DNA of 64,000 bases from assembly GCA_963693365.1 (NCBI GenBank), contig CAVNZM010000016.1, forward strand, positions 1 to 64,000, read 5' to 3'. Source of the stretch: Amoebidium appalachense. Lineage: Eukaryota; Ichthyosporea. The notes below the pieces were generated by a model. It was not told where the DNA came from and searched no databases. It saw nothing but the letters and a program-made list of their open reading frames with translations. Numbering within the stretch: the stretch's first letter is position 1; each line of letters starts with the position of its first letter. A program made the translations under genes and the position numbers. Shown here one piece after another: positions 22,665-31,932 of this stretch.

Positions 22665-24716
22665 TCACACTCCCCCTCGGTCTCCTCCCCCCCCTCCCCC
22701 TCCCCCCGTGTGTCTACGTGTATTTGCATCACTCCCCCCCCCGGCCCCCTCCCCCACCGACTTTTTCACACCACGATTAAACTGAGGAATAACTCTCTTC
22801 GGCCTAGAGGGAGCACTAGGCAACTCCCTCTGCACTAATCTAGCCTCATAAGCACGAATAGAAAACGGGCAATCCAAATGAAACTCAGGCAACCACTGAT
22901 CTTCCTGATAACCACCCTCAAAACGAATTAAATAATAATTTACCTTACCTTCCTTACCTTCGATAACCTTTTTATCCATAATTTTATCTACTGCAGCCTC
23001 CGATACATCCACCGACCCGTCATAGTCGGGGGTGAATGCATCTAACACTCTACGGCCCTCCGGCCGTTTTACCCTAAGGGCCCTATCATAATATTCCTTT
23101 ATATCATCTACATTATAAAATCTAACATCACTCTCATTATCTAACCTCTGCACCTTATATGCCGTCGGACCTAACCTAGCCACTATTTTATACGGGCCAA
23201 TGAAAAGAGGCAACCATTTCTTACCATACTTACGAAGACCTTCACCTTCACCCTTACCTTCCTGCTCCTGCTTATATCTCTTTTTCCTAGTATGATCCCT
23301 AATTAAAACTAAAGTACCCTCGGCAAATTCACGTAACAGACGTGTGGACACGTCTGCACGTGTCTGTGCCTGCTGTGTACGGGCCAGAGCTGCATCACGT
23401 GCAGCCCGGGCCCGGGTTAGTAGCTGCTCCCGGAACTCAGTCCAGTGGGGATAAGTTAGTCGGTCAGCCCCCCCCATCGGCAAAAGTGCCGTATCTAACA
23501 AACTCATAGCCTCCTGCCCATAGACCAAATAAAACGGAGAAAAACCAGTCACAGCATGAGGGGTAGAATTATATGAATGAGCAATAAACCTAGACATATG
23601 ATCCCAATCATTAGCCTCCACATCCACCATTTTGCCAAAGGACTTCTGAAACACTGCATGCACACGTTCAGAGATGGCATTTGCTTGAGGGTGATATGCA
23701 GACGTAGTGATATGAGCTACCCTTAAAATTTTGCACACCTCCGACACCAACTGATTTAAAAACACACGACTCCTATCCGTTAACAAAACACGAGGACAAC
23801 CAAACCTAAGACAAATTTCATCCACAAAAATACGAGCAAACAAAACGGCATTAGCAGTGGGGAGAGAAAAAACTTCAACCCAACGAGTGGCCACATCGGT
23901 GACGGTAACAAGAACAGTGTTACCCTCAACCGTAGAATTAAAAGGACCGACCACATCCACTGCTACCCTTTCAAACATACAAACATTAAAATCCCTAATA
24001 AACGACGGGCGGGAACGAGAGTGGGGACTCTCATTCCTTTCCTGACAATGCATGCATGACAACACATAATCCCTCACCTCCCTACTCATACCCGGCCAAA
24101 AATACGAACGATTAACACGAAGCAACGTCCTATTTACACCTAAATGACCAGCCATGGGATGCTCATGCACCATATGCAAAACCTCAGGCACAAGTGCCGT
24201 CGGGACCCAAACTCGGTGTCCGTCTGGCCCAGAACAATGATAAACTAAATCCTGCTCTACCTGACACATTTTTGCTAACTTAGCTACCTTAATCATCTGC
24301 CTTTTATTTTTAAATTTAATCGAATCAACCGGCCCCTTTAAATAATTCTTAACCAGACCAATCAACACATCTTCCTCCTGAGCTAAGATCAAAGCCGTAG
24401 GTGCTAAGGCAGGGGCCGAGCCATGAGACTCGGTCCCGACCTCAGACACTGACAAATACCTCCCCTCCCCTCCCCTACACTTATAAGCAAGCAACCCCGG
24501 AACCCAAGAAGACACATCAACAGACACAGCATCTATTCCTTTCTGCTCACTCCCCCCCCCCCCCCTTCCCCCCTCCCCCCCCCGTCTCTCACTATCCCCC
24601 CCCTCCCCCTCCTTCTCTTCTTCAAACAAAATATAAGCAGCACGAGAGAGAGCATCACAGTCAACCATTGTTTCACCCTTGGCATAAAACAATTTATAGG
24701 AGAACTCACCGAGAGC
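22665..24716 (-). CDS. Gypsy Pol C-terminal part: RNase H end, integrase, chromodomain
   Basis: After the solo LTR the frame resumes as ALGEFSYKLFYAKGETMVDCDALSR, the end of RNase H. The integrase has an HHCC zinc finger (HEHPMAGHLGVNRTLL ... CMHCQ) and the D,D,E core: AVDVVGPF, LLTDRSRVF, and AYHPQANAISERV with the catalytic Glu. The usual TDRG-x-F is replaced by TDRSRVF, though the Asp remains. Near the C-terminus AAVDKIMDKKVIEGKEGK followed by YYLIRFEGGYQEDQWLPEFHL resembles a chromodomain, which identifies a chromovirus and may steer integration to modified histones. The frame is open to the stop near 22665, with a glycine-rich end. It is in frame with the RT part once the 481-bp solo LTR and one CGCGG are removed. 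Confidence 0.92.
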   Translation of the reverse strand, partial: ALGEFSYKLFYAKGETMVDCDALSRAAYILFEEEKEGEGGDSERRGGEGGRGGGGSEQKGIDAVSVDVSSWVPGLLAYKCRGGEGRYLSVSEVGTESHGSAPALAPTALILAQEEDVLIGLVKNYLKGPVDSIKFKNKRQMIKVAKLAKMCQVEQDLVYHCSGPDGHRVWVPTALVPEVLHMVHEHPMAGHLGVNRTLLRVNRSYFWPGMSREVRDYVLSCMHCQERNESPHSRSRPSFIRDFNVCMFERVAVDVVGPFNSTVEGNTVLVTVTDVATRWVEVFSLPTANAVLFARIFVDEICLRFGCPRVLLTDRSRVFLNQLVSEVCKILRVAHITTSAYHPQANAISERVHAVFQKSFGKMVDVEANDWDHMSRFIAHSYNSTPHAVTGFSPFYLVYGQEAMSLLDTALLPMGGADRLTYPHWTEFREQLLTRARAARDAALARTQQAQTRADVSTRLLREFAEGTLVLIRDHTRKKRYKQEQEGKGEGEGLRKYGKKWLPLFIGPYKIVARLGPTAYKVQRLDNESDVRFYNVDDIKEYYDRALRVKRPEGRRVLDAFTPDYDGSVDVSEAAVDKIMDKKVIEGKEGKVNYYLIRFEGGYQEDQWLPEFHLDCPFSIRAYEARLVQRELPSAPSRPKRVIPQFNRGVKKSVGEGAGGGSDANTRRHTGGGGGGGGDRGGV

Positions 24717-24721
24717 CGCGG

Positions 24722-25202
24722 TGTAAACAACTGTACACATGAACTGTACATGTTTACTAAAGAATGTGATCTACTAGCACACGATTCGTGCTTTGTCATG
24801 AATATCACATAAATATTATGTCCGCACCAATAGGACTCACTCTGACCTAAGAATTGAACCATATATGGTTCTTCCGCTGCATACCACATAAACGAAGTGA
24901 ACCAATAAGAGGTTTGCATAAATAGGACGAAGGTCTGACTGGCTCGGACCGCACCAGAATCACGAATGGCATGTTGCCACCCGCGCTGGCCGCGGATGAA
25001 CCAATCCTGGGCCTTGATCCGAAACCTGGGGGCTATATAACAAAGCCGTCCCAGTACGGGGATCACATCAGTGAAGTCTTGAGACAGACTGAGTCGGCCC
25101 ATAGTAAAAGCAACCTGGCCGCGTGTGCCTTTCTACCCGTTCTCTGTCTTTATTTTGATTCAGTTGTACTCTGCCTTATCCTAACTAGTCCAACTGTTTA
25201 CA
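24722..25202. mobile_element. solo LTR of an unrelated LTR element
   Basis: 481 bp with 8-bp inverted ends (TGTAAACA ... TGTTTACA) and a perfect 5-bp duplication CGCGG at 24717-24721 and 25203-25207. It contains a TATA-like CTATATAAC near 25032. It interrupts Gypsy pol between the RNase H blocks. No other copy is visible in the window. Confidence 0.93.
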
Positions 25203-25207
25203 CGCGG

Positions 25208-26330
25208 CCCACTTCTGCATCCTCTCGTTGACCAGACGAGTGGTGCCGGCCATGGCTAGGCAGGGCTTGTGGTCGGTGTAGACCTCAAACGTCCTGCCTG
25301 CGAGTATATACCTCCATGCCTGTGAGACTGCCCAAAAGATAGCATGGGACTCTCTCTCTGGATTGCTATATCTACGTTCACTTTTACTAAATGAACGACT
25401 AGCATAAGCAATCACCCTATCCTGCCCCTCCTGCACTTGATATAACACGGCCCCCTCAGCAACCTTACTTGCATCACACCGAACTTTAAACATCCCCCCC
25501 CCGGCCGAAAAATCAGGATGAACAAGCATACTCGAAGACTGCAAAGCTAACTTAAGCTTTTCGAAAGCAGAAACAGCATCAACATTCCAATCTATTCTAC
25601 TCTTCTTCTCCCCCCCCGTCTGACTAGTTAACGGCAAAGCAAGCATACTATAATCCTTAATATAACGACGAAGATAATTAGTCAAACCTAAAAATTGCCT
25701 TAGTTGAGTGACAGTCTGAGGACGGGGCCACTCAACTATGGCCCGGATTTTCTCCGGATCAGGGGAAAGACCATTACTAGACACAATATGACCTAAAAAC
25801 TTAACCTCCGGCACACCAATCACAGTCTTGCTACCGCTAATACGGAGACCAGACTCACCCAAAGCTAAAAATACTTTTTCACAATTATTAACTAACTCCT
25901 CAAATGACCTACCTTTAATTAAAACATCATCCAAATAAGGGTGGCATACGTCCAAATGAGGGTGGAGAATTTTATACATTACCCGGCACAACATAGCTGG
26001 AGAGGAGAGCAAACCCATCGGCACCACCTTGTACTGGAACAGCTGGTCACCCAGTGCAAAGGCAGTCTTCTCCTTGCTGCTCTCCTCCAACCTTATCTGC
26101 CAAAAAGCTGCTTTTAAATCAAGTTTAGCAAAGTGAGTATAGCCGTGCAGCTGTGAAAGCTGCTCGTCTATGTTAGGGAGAGGCCATTGGTCTGCCTTAG
26201 TGATCCGATTCAGAGCCCTGTAATCGTTCACTAGACGCCAAGACCCGTCGGGATTCTTAACCAATAGCACCGGACTTCTCCACGGACTCGAACTATGCTC
26301 CACATGACCCTTTTTTAACATATCACTCAC
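25208..26330 (-). CDS. Gypsy reverse transcriptase and RNase H
   Basis: The RT starts VSDMLKKGHVEHSSSPWRSP and has all main blocks: WRLVNDYRALN, FAKLDLKAAFWQI, VVPMGLLSSPAML and the catalytic YLDDVLIKG, then FLGHIVSSNGLSPDPEK and the connection QFLGLTNYLRRYIKDYS. RNase H begins KVRCDASKVAEGAVLYQ and contains the ESHAIFWAVSQAWRYIL and VYTDHKPCL blocks. The frame is continuous up to KWAA, where the solo LTR interrupts it. Upstream the frame is broken from the preceding pol segment by CACTAATAATAGTGAG and a shift of reading frame, so this copy is probably inactive unless a frameshift occurs there. Confidence 0.95.
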
Positions 26331-26335
26331 TATTA

Positions 26336-27109
26336 TTAGTGCATCGACAATTTATACTGCTCCATTCTATAGCTAGGCATCACTACCGGCCTATTATCAC
26401 CTGTGTCGATCTGCATTTCAAACCCTTTAACGAAGCCTACTTCGTTATCATCGGCCAGAAATGCAAACCGAGTCCTATCAAATAACTTAGCTAGCAATTT
26501 TTTCTGTTCTACCGTCCAATCCCCCTCCTTCATACCAAACGGCAATACTAACTCCGGCTTACCCCCATCACAAGTGGATGCATCCTTATTCACCGGAGTG
26601 CCACTTAACATTTCACCTCCTGTATTACATCGGTGCTGCTCGGGGTGAGGTTGAGGTACCTCCGGATATAGGCGGTCACCCTTAGCACCCCCCCCTCCCC
26701 CCGGCACACCAATGCCCCCGGGCAATTCCTGTTGAGTTAGTGCATGTATGTGGGGGGCCAGGTCTGTGGCCACCCTGCCCCCCACGGTGTTGGTTAACCC
26801 GTCAGATCCACGGGTTAGACCAACACCCTCCCCCCCTGCCTGCACATTCTCACACCCGGGGTGACCCTCCTTCCTCTTGGGGGTCGGGGGAGTGGGACCG
26901 GTGCTGTCCCGGTCCCCCCCCCCATCGTGTCGGGTGACATTTTGGTGGCTAACGTTAAATAAAGTTGTTCCCCCTCCTCCTGAGTCACCCTTCGAGCCGG
27001 CATCCTCCTTTTGGGTAATAAGAGAGACCTCTATACTACCAATCTCATTAGTGAAACTACCGACGGAAACACCTGACCTAATCACTATAGGCTCGATGCC
27101 CGGATTCAC
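26336..27109 (-). CDS. Gypsy Pol linker upstream of RT
   Basis: The peptide begins NPGIEPIVIRSGVSVGS, has a glycine- and proline-rich middle, and ends with FAFLADDNEVGFVKGFEMQI and MPSYRMEQYKLSMH, the segment that normally leads into Gypsy RT. It lies in a different frame from both the protease block above and the RT block below. Either the element uses frameshifts or this copy has small indels. It has no catalytic motif of its own. Confidence 0.7.
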   Translation of the reverse strand: MNPGIEPIVIRSGVSVGSFTNEIGSIEVSLITQKEDAGSKGDSGGGGTTLFNVSHQNVTRHDGGGDRDSTGPTPPTPKRKEGHPGCENVQAGGEGVGLTRGSDGLTNTVGGRVATDLAPHIHALTQQELPGGIGVPGGGGGAKGDRLYPEVPQPHPEQHRCNTGGEMLSGTPVNKDASTCDGGKPELVLPFGMKEGDWTVEQKKLLAKLFDRTRFAFLADDNEVGFVKGFEMQIDTGDNRPVVMPSYRMEQYKLSMH

Positions 27110-27120
27110 TAATTCTATTT

Positions 27121-27810
27121 CTATGTCTTATCCGGCCATACCCTACTAAGGGTCCATTGGGCCACCTCCTGAAATGGGGTTTTCGGAGTAAAAACCCCTA
27201 AATCCCCTATCCTAACATGATTGCCGGCCCGGACACGTACCGTTTTGCACTGATAAGTCTCGATTACTACTTCAGCTACCGTTCTAGCACCAGACTGATA
27301 ACCGTCGAGCCCATCATGGGTTTTAATTTTAACGCCGGACTGCAATTCTAAAACATTCGTACGTTCAAACAAAGCATTCACATGTCTACGGAAAAATGGG
27401 GCTCCCAACAAAACACTTTGAGCTAAATCCTTAACCACATAACAAGCAATATGCATAGCCTGGCCACCTATCTCACACGGCAACACACAAACACCTTCCA
27501 CAGACATACTACTATTATTAGCACTACCTAAGGCTGTGCTAGAAGCATCTAAAATAGGAATTTCCCCCCCGGCCTGATTAAACCGACGAATAAACGAAGC
27601 ATGCACACAATTAACCTGAGCCCCTCCATCAAGCAAAGCAACAGCCTTCAACTTACCATCAGCTAACCATACGTCTATATAATGCCGGCTAAAACCAACT
27701 AAATCCTCCTCCAATTCAAGCAACACATCATCACTCACACCCAATCCCTGCCCACGAAGACTCACACCCTCGATACCTACGTGCAACATACCTACCTGTG
27801 GTGCCTGCAC
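27121..27810 (-). CDS. Gypsy aspartic protease
   Basis: About 230 residues. The retroviral-protease-like core is VALLDGGAQVNCVHASFI, followed by the hydrophobic second strand ACYVVKDLAQSVLLGAPFF (ILG-like). The active-site triad reads D-G-G rather than the usual D-S/T-G, with the catalytic Asp retained. The protease would process Gag and Pol. It lies between Gag and RT, as in Gypsy elements, but in a separate frame. Confidence 0.8.
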   Translation of the reverse strand: MQAPQVGMLHVGIEGVSLRGQGLGVSDDVLLELEEDLVGFSRHYIDVWLADGKLKAVALLDGGAQVNCVHASFIRRFNQAGGEIPILDASSTALGSANNSSMSVEGVCVLPCEIGGQAMHIACYVVKDLAQSVLLGAPFFRRHVNALFERTNVLELQSGVKIKTHDGLDGYQSGARTVAEVVIETYQCKTVRVRAGNHVRIGDLGVFTPKTPFQEVAQWTLSRVWPDKT

Positions 27811-28375
27811 GGGTGGGGTGGGGTGTGTATGTGGTGTGGGTGGTGGTGGAGTGTGTGTGTGTGATGTGTGGGTGGGTGGTGTGTGTGTGTTTGGTGTATG
27901 TGTGGGTGTGTGTGTGGGTGTAGGTGGGTCTGCAACCGTCGTATGTTGTTGTGGTGGTGTGTTTCTACGTGTCTGTGCTTTCCCCCCCCTTCCCCCTTTA
28001 CTCGTGTGTGTCCCCCCCCCCTCCCGGAAACAATGGCACAGAAACCCCCTCCGGTGTGGTTAGAACAAACACCGGGTTGGGACAAGAAACACTGAGACCA
28101 TCCACTTGTGGCCGGGGAACCTCCCCCAACCACAAAACATTCACACCATTCATACCTTTGGTAGAGTCACCCCACAAACATTCATGCCATACCACCTCGA
28201 CGCTGTCTTGAGGACCCACGACGATGCCCGGCTCCCACACGTATCGGGGCGGTGAGGGGGCAAAGGGAAGCTTAACCTGGGGTGGGGGAGGGTGAAGGTT
28301 CTCTGCAACCTGCGGGGGACCGATACTGTCCCCCCCCCCTCCCTCAGTGACCCCAGCTTCCCCCTCCCCCGGAAC
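27811..28375 (-). other. Gypsy gag-protease spacer, GT/GGT-rich
   Basis: A tract rich in (GGT/GTG)n at about 27818-27960 and C runs near 28010-28025. No domain is recognised. It may encode a low-complexity linker between Gag and protease, in whichever frame is used. Confidence 0.5.
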
Positions 28376-29710
28376 TCAATAGCTCTTGTAACTACGGCAA
28401 TATGCAGCAGAGTGCCCTTGCCGGCCACAAAAGTAACATGCACCAAAGAAGGGGCCAGGGGGGACTTCAAAACCTTGGCGCAAAGCATAACCGGGAGCCC
28501 GGTCATGTTGGGGGGGCCCACCGTGTGCACCACGGCCCCCCCTTCCCCCCTGCCCCCCTCGGCCTCTCTCACCACCATTTCCACCCCTCCCTCTACCCTG
28601 CCCAGCACCACGAGCAAGATAAGGGGCAAACCTCTCGGTGAACTGCTGCTGTTGTCCTCCACGTCCACCTCGGCCACGACCGCCGTGTCCACCCCGGTCG
28701 CCGCCACGGCCACCCCGGAAGCCGAAGCCCCCTCGGCCCGAGAAGACGGCCTGGGAGAGCTCGGCAACCTGCTTGACCAACATGGTGAGTGCATCTGGCT
28801 GTTCACCCTCTTTTTTCTCTTTTTCCCCCTTCTGTCCACTCTCCTTCTTTTTCTTGTCTACTTCCATCACCTCCTTTTTATCCCTCTTATTGAACTTCAC
28901 CTCGTGCATGGCAAGCAAGTGACGTTTAACATGCAACACCACCTCATCTACCTCATCACGCTCCCCAAACATGCGTGCAGTGTCTGTGTTTACTGAGAGA
29001 GCCTTACGAGCAAACTCGAATTTTTCCCTATCACTCACGTCACCAGCTAACTCACAAAGGTCTTCAAAGACCCGATATTCCCTCTCAAAGAATGCACGAG
29101 CTTCTACGGGGGACATATCTAAAGTGGGAAAGGTATACTTCCATTCTCTGAGCTGGGCCCGGAAGGTACGGCGCCGGTCGGCCGTCAGGTATCGGCCGAC
29201 GAGCCGGGCCGTATACTCGAGCTCGTTTTCCGGCCGTGTGAAGGTCTCGAGCTCCCCGTCCACGTCGTCGGTGCTGTTCTCGTCCTCGTCGTCGGGGATG
29301 AACCGTGCGGCCAGACGTTTCTGGCCGAGTGTCCGGGACACCATCTCGTCCCTCCCCTCGTCGTACTGCTGCTCGTATATACGAGCCGTCACCTGGGGGG
29401 CCTGCTCGGCCCGGTACGGGTGCTCCTCCATCAGGGTGCATAAGTCGGCCATTGTTTTGTGGTCGATGCACTGTTTGATCATTAAGCACGAGGCCGCCAC
29501 AGTGGGGGCCTTCTTTGTGTCTAACACTAGTGTGGGTGTGTTAGCTAGGAGTGTCCTAAGCCACCTAGGTATTTCCGAGTCGTGTTTGAGTGTAAAACTG
29601 AAAGCTGTGGTCTGTCTAACGTCTAGTGTATGAACCTGTGGTACCTGTGTGTGCAGGGAGCTATCCTCCGCTGCCAATACGTAGAACATGTCTACGTTAA
29701 ACTTAGCCAT
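28376..29710 (-). CDS. Gypsy Gag
   Basis: 444 residues starting MAKFNVDMFYVLAAED. A capsid-like helical region is followed by a charged lysine/glutamate linker, an RGG-rich stretch (GGRGGDRGGHGGRGRGGRGG) and one zinc knuckle near the C-terminus, CYFCGRQGHSAAYC (C-x2-C-x4-H-x4-C). Gag builds the virus-like particle and the knuckle and RGG part bind RNA. The ORF is intact. The 5' leader between the LTR and the ATG holds a 30-nt A tract (T on the plus strand, about 29740-29770). Confidence 0.92.
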   Translation of the reverse strand: MAKFNVDMFYVLAAEDSSLHTQVPQVHTLDVRQTTAFSFTLKHDSEIPRWLRTLLANTPTLVLDTKKAPTVAASCLMIKQCIDHKTMADLCTLMEEHPYRAEQAPQVTARIYEQQYDEGRDEMVSRTLGQKRLAARFIPDDEDENSTDDVDGELETFTRPENELEYTARLVGRYLTADRRRTFRAQLREWKYTFPTLDMSPVEARAFFEREYRVFEDLCELAGDVSDREKFEFARKALSVNTDTARMFGERDEVDEVVLHVKRHLLAMHEVKFNKRDKKEVMEVDKKKKESGQKGEKEKKEGEQPDALTMLVKQVAELSQAVFSGRGGFGFRGGRGGDRGGHGGRGRGGRGGQQQQFTERFAPYLARGAGQGRGRGGNGGERGRGGQGGRGGRGAHGGPPQHDRAPGYALRQGFEVPPGPFFGACYFCGRQGHSAAYCRSYKSY

Positions 29711-29738
29711 TGTGGGGTGTTCGGGTGGTTGTGTTTAT

Positions 29739-29769
<31 letters not shown>

Positions 29770-29858
29770 CTGTGTGTATGAGGTGTAGCAACAGCCCAGA
29801 AGGAACTGTCACCGCGTTACCCTAGCGCGAAAAACTGCACTAAAAGAAAGGTGTAGCT

Positions 29859-30572
29859 TGTCGTATCCTATTATGTATGTACTAGAGACGCGGCACTCTA
29901 CTAAGTGTACACACACGAAAAGGAACGAACGTGTACAGAAAAACGGTAAAGTTTATTCAGACCAGGCTCCGACGGGCAAACTTAGATCCGAACGGAATGA
30001 GTCTAAGTTACGACTGAGGCCATCAAGGCCGTGCCCTACAAGATCATCATCACCTGGCCCCCTACGATGCCACATTCCGTACATTCCGATCTAACTTTAT
30101 CGTGCGCCTGCACGAGCTAAGTCGATCGGCTCACACTAATATATTTATCTAAGTCTCACCCCCTCTCCCTTCCCCTAGTGGCACCGCAGAGTCTAATTCT
30201 ACATTTCATACTATCTCCCTCCCCCCTCCCTCCCCCCTTTCCTCTGTCATCGAAATATATAAATACGTTTGGCAGCATACACTATCAAAACTTGCCAATA
30301 TTTACAAAAGGGCCTCTGCCCGAACAATCACATTCCTAAGTCCTCCTACGATCTATCCTACACACTAATTAGAATTCTATTGGTCGGCTGTCCCAGCTGA
30401 CGTGGTCCTGCCCTGCGCCGGCAGAGGCAAGATGATGCACGCAGCTGCACAGCTATCTTGAGGCCCCGGATTTGATCTTGATGATCTGTGGACCCGGGCC
30501 ACCCCCCCCCCCCCCCCCCCGATCTCGATCGTAGACTTAGGCTAATCTGCTGAGACGGATTAGTATATGTCA
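29859..30572 (-). repeat. Gypsy 5' LTR
   Basis: 714 bp, direct repeat of 9008-9720. The next bases inside the element (minus AAGCTACACC) should hold the primer-binding site, but I could not match it to a tRNA. Confidence 0.95.
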
Positions 30573-31611
30573 GCAGCCGCTTGTGTGCATTTTCTACCGA
30601 ACCCGCAAAATCAACAAACTCAGGAACGACACCGTGTGGAACCGTGTAACGGGTGACAAACTTTTTGGTGGCCGGGTCATAAACAGCCTGGAAGCGCATG
30701 GCAGCATCGGTGCGGGAGTGCATCCACAAGAAATCCGCCTCTGTTGTTTTATATTTTTCCTTCGAAGCAACCTCCTCCGCAAGTGAATATATCGAGTCTT
30801 CGTTCACTGTATTTATCAGTTTGACGGCTGTAGACCACCCGACGGACGGTATCTTGGCATTGTAATCTGTGCCTACCATTTGACAGGCCCATTGAAACTG
30901 GTTAATGCTCATGTTAGAAAAGTCACAACCGTTTTTGTGCTCACCCCTGTGGTCACGCTGAATGGTGTCGTGGCTGACTACACACCCCATTGCCGCCATC
31001 ACTTTCTGCTTGTTTTCGTCCTCCGTTTCAGCGTACGTGTACTTGTATATGAGTGAGAGGTGTTCCATTTCACTGCCGTAGTAAATGTAGTCACTGTCCA
31101 ACGCAATAATGTGATCTATGTGGCCTATTTGTTGTAGGTGCAGAAGTTGGTGGTCAGCCTCGTACGGTGCGAGTATGTATTCTATCGCATTTGCCCGCAG
31201 TGTGTCCATAACCAGGCGTACCAGGCCGGAAGGGGGGCTGACAGCCTTAGCATACTCTCCGGCGTTGTATGCATTCTTCTTGTTAGTAATTCTTTCAGCC
31301 CTCGTGTGCTCTTTACTGGGTGCCGGTTCTCCATCAAAAGCACACACCGGAATACAGTTGAGCTCTGAAACGTATGAACTAATCTTTTCCAGAATGGAGT
31401 TTGTGATGTTTGCCCATATTTTGGATGGCATGTTAATGTTGTCGTGGTTGTATTTTGCTACGTGTTGGGAAAAGGTGGACTGAGCGATCACGTTGTATAT
31501 AACGGTTGACACGTCAATGCCTATTCTATGACCAGAGAGTGAGTTGGGAAGAAAGCAGGCGCGTTTCTGTTCTGAAACGCCCAAAGCAGGCAGTAAACCT
31601 TCGACACCCAT
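30573..31611 (-). CDS. FEN1/XPG-family nuclease, N-terminal catalytic part
   Basis: The protein begins MGVEGLLPALG at 31611, the typical XPG/FEN start. Acidic metal-binding positions are all present: GIDVST (first Asp), FDGEPAPSK, the APYEADHQLL glutamate, and ALDSDYIYYGS with two Asp. A helix-hairpin-helix-like block follows, VGTDYNAKIPSVGWSTAVKLI, containing the last Asp. FEN1/XPG enzymes cut flap or bubble structures in DNA. The reading frame is broken at 30573 by insertion of the Gypsy element after about 345 residues. The frame then reads spuriously into the LTR (TYTNPSQQ). Removing the insertion and one copy of GCAGC joins it in frame to the part at 8047-9007. The start codon is about 300 bp from the right inverted repeat, so the gene belongs to that element. 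Confidence 0.88.
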
Positions 31612-31915
31612 GGTGTATTGCGAGTGTTGTGAAAGTGGGTGTGTGATTCACTCAAAGATCAGCCCAATTTTTTTTTGAAAAACTTAAACATAAAACTACA
31701 GTTAAAGAGACAAACATTTCGCAAGTTTATGCTTCACAGCTACAGTATGACAGCGTGTGGGAGTCGAAGCGAACGTGAAGGCTTTATGTAGCTGCACACG
31801 AAACGTTGGCGTGGGCTAGTTGTATAGTGCTGGGGACCGCCGTCTGATTGCAGGCCCTATGGCTGCCAACCTCGGGAGTTTGAGCGAAGTAAAAAATTGA
31901 TCGATTTTGGTATAG

Positions 31916-31932
31916 TAGATCCAAAGTGGTCC
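31916..31932 (-). repeat. terminal inverted repeat, right
   Basis: Exact complement of 6314-6330. It is followed by AT (31933-31934), which repeats the AT at 6312-6313, and then by the remainder of the Copia LTR. Confidence 0.95.

Larger units (their letters stand above)
9008..30572 (-). mobile_element. Gypsy/Ty3 chromovirus, complete but with nested insertions
   Basis: Two direct LTRs (29859-30572 as 5', 9008-9720 as 3' on the minus strand) bracket gag, protease, RT, RNase H, integrase and a chromodomain. The 5-bp target duplication GCAGC lies at 9003-9007 and 30573-30577. Excluding the inverted-repeat element at 9774-22513 and the solo LTR at 24722-25202, the element is about 8.3 kb. I noticed only about two differences between its LTRs outside the C tract, so it inserted recently. 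It disrupts the XPG-SWIM gene. Confidence 0.95.
6314..31932. mobile_element. inverted-repeat DNA transposon carrying THAP and XPG-SWIM genes
   Basis: The ends are perfect inverted repeats, GGACCACTTTGGATCTA at the left (6314-6330) and its complement at 31916-31932. A further shared subterminal motif, CCATAGGGCCT, and weaker CGCCAACG / CGTGTGCAGC or CACGTGCAGC matches continue inside, so a degenerate repeat of about 150 bp is likely. The element sits inside a Copia LTR with a 2-bp AT duplication. Without the nested Gypsy element and its target duplication it is 4,049 bp. It encodes a THAP protein next to the left end and a FEN1/XPG-family nuclease with a SWIM-like tail reading inward from the right end. 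I see no DDE transposase, polymerase B or Rep/helicase. THAP domains occur in P-element and Kolobok transposases, and an XPG nuclease has been reported in some Academ-type elements. Neither group matches the AT duplication seen here. Confidence 0.9.

Noticed and set aside
9008-30572. The two ~713-bp repeats as a segmental duplication
   Set aside because: TG/CA ends, the polypurine tract, gag-pol between them and a 5-bp GCAGC duplication show they are LTRs.
6314-31932. Maverick/Polinton or Helitron
   Set aside because: No DNA polymerase B, packaging ATPase, protease or capsid gene and no Rep-helicase. The ends and 2-bp duplication also do not fit.
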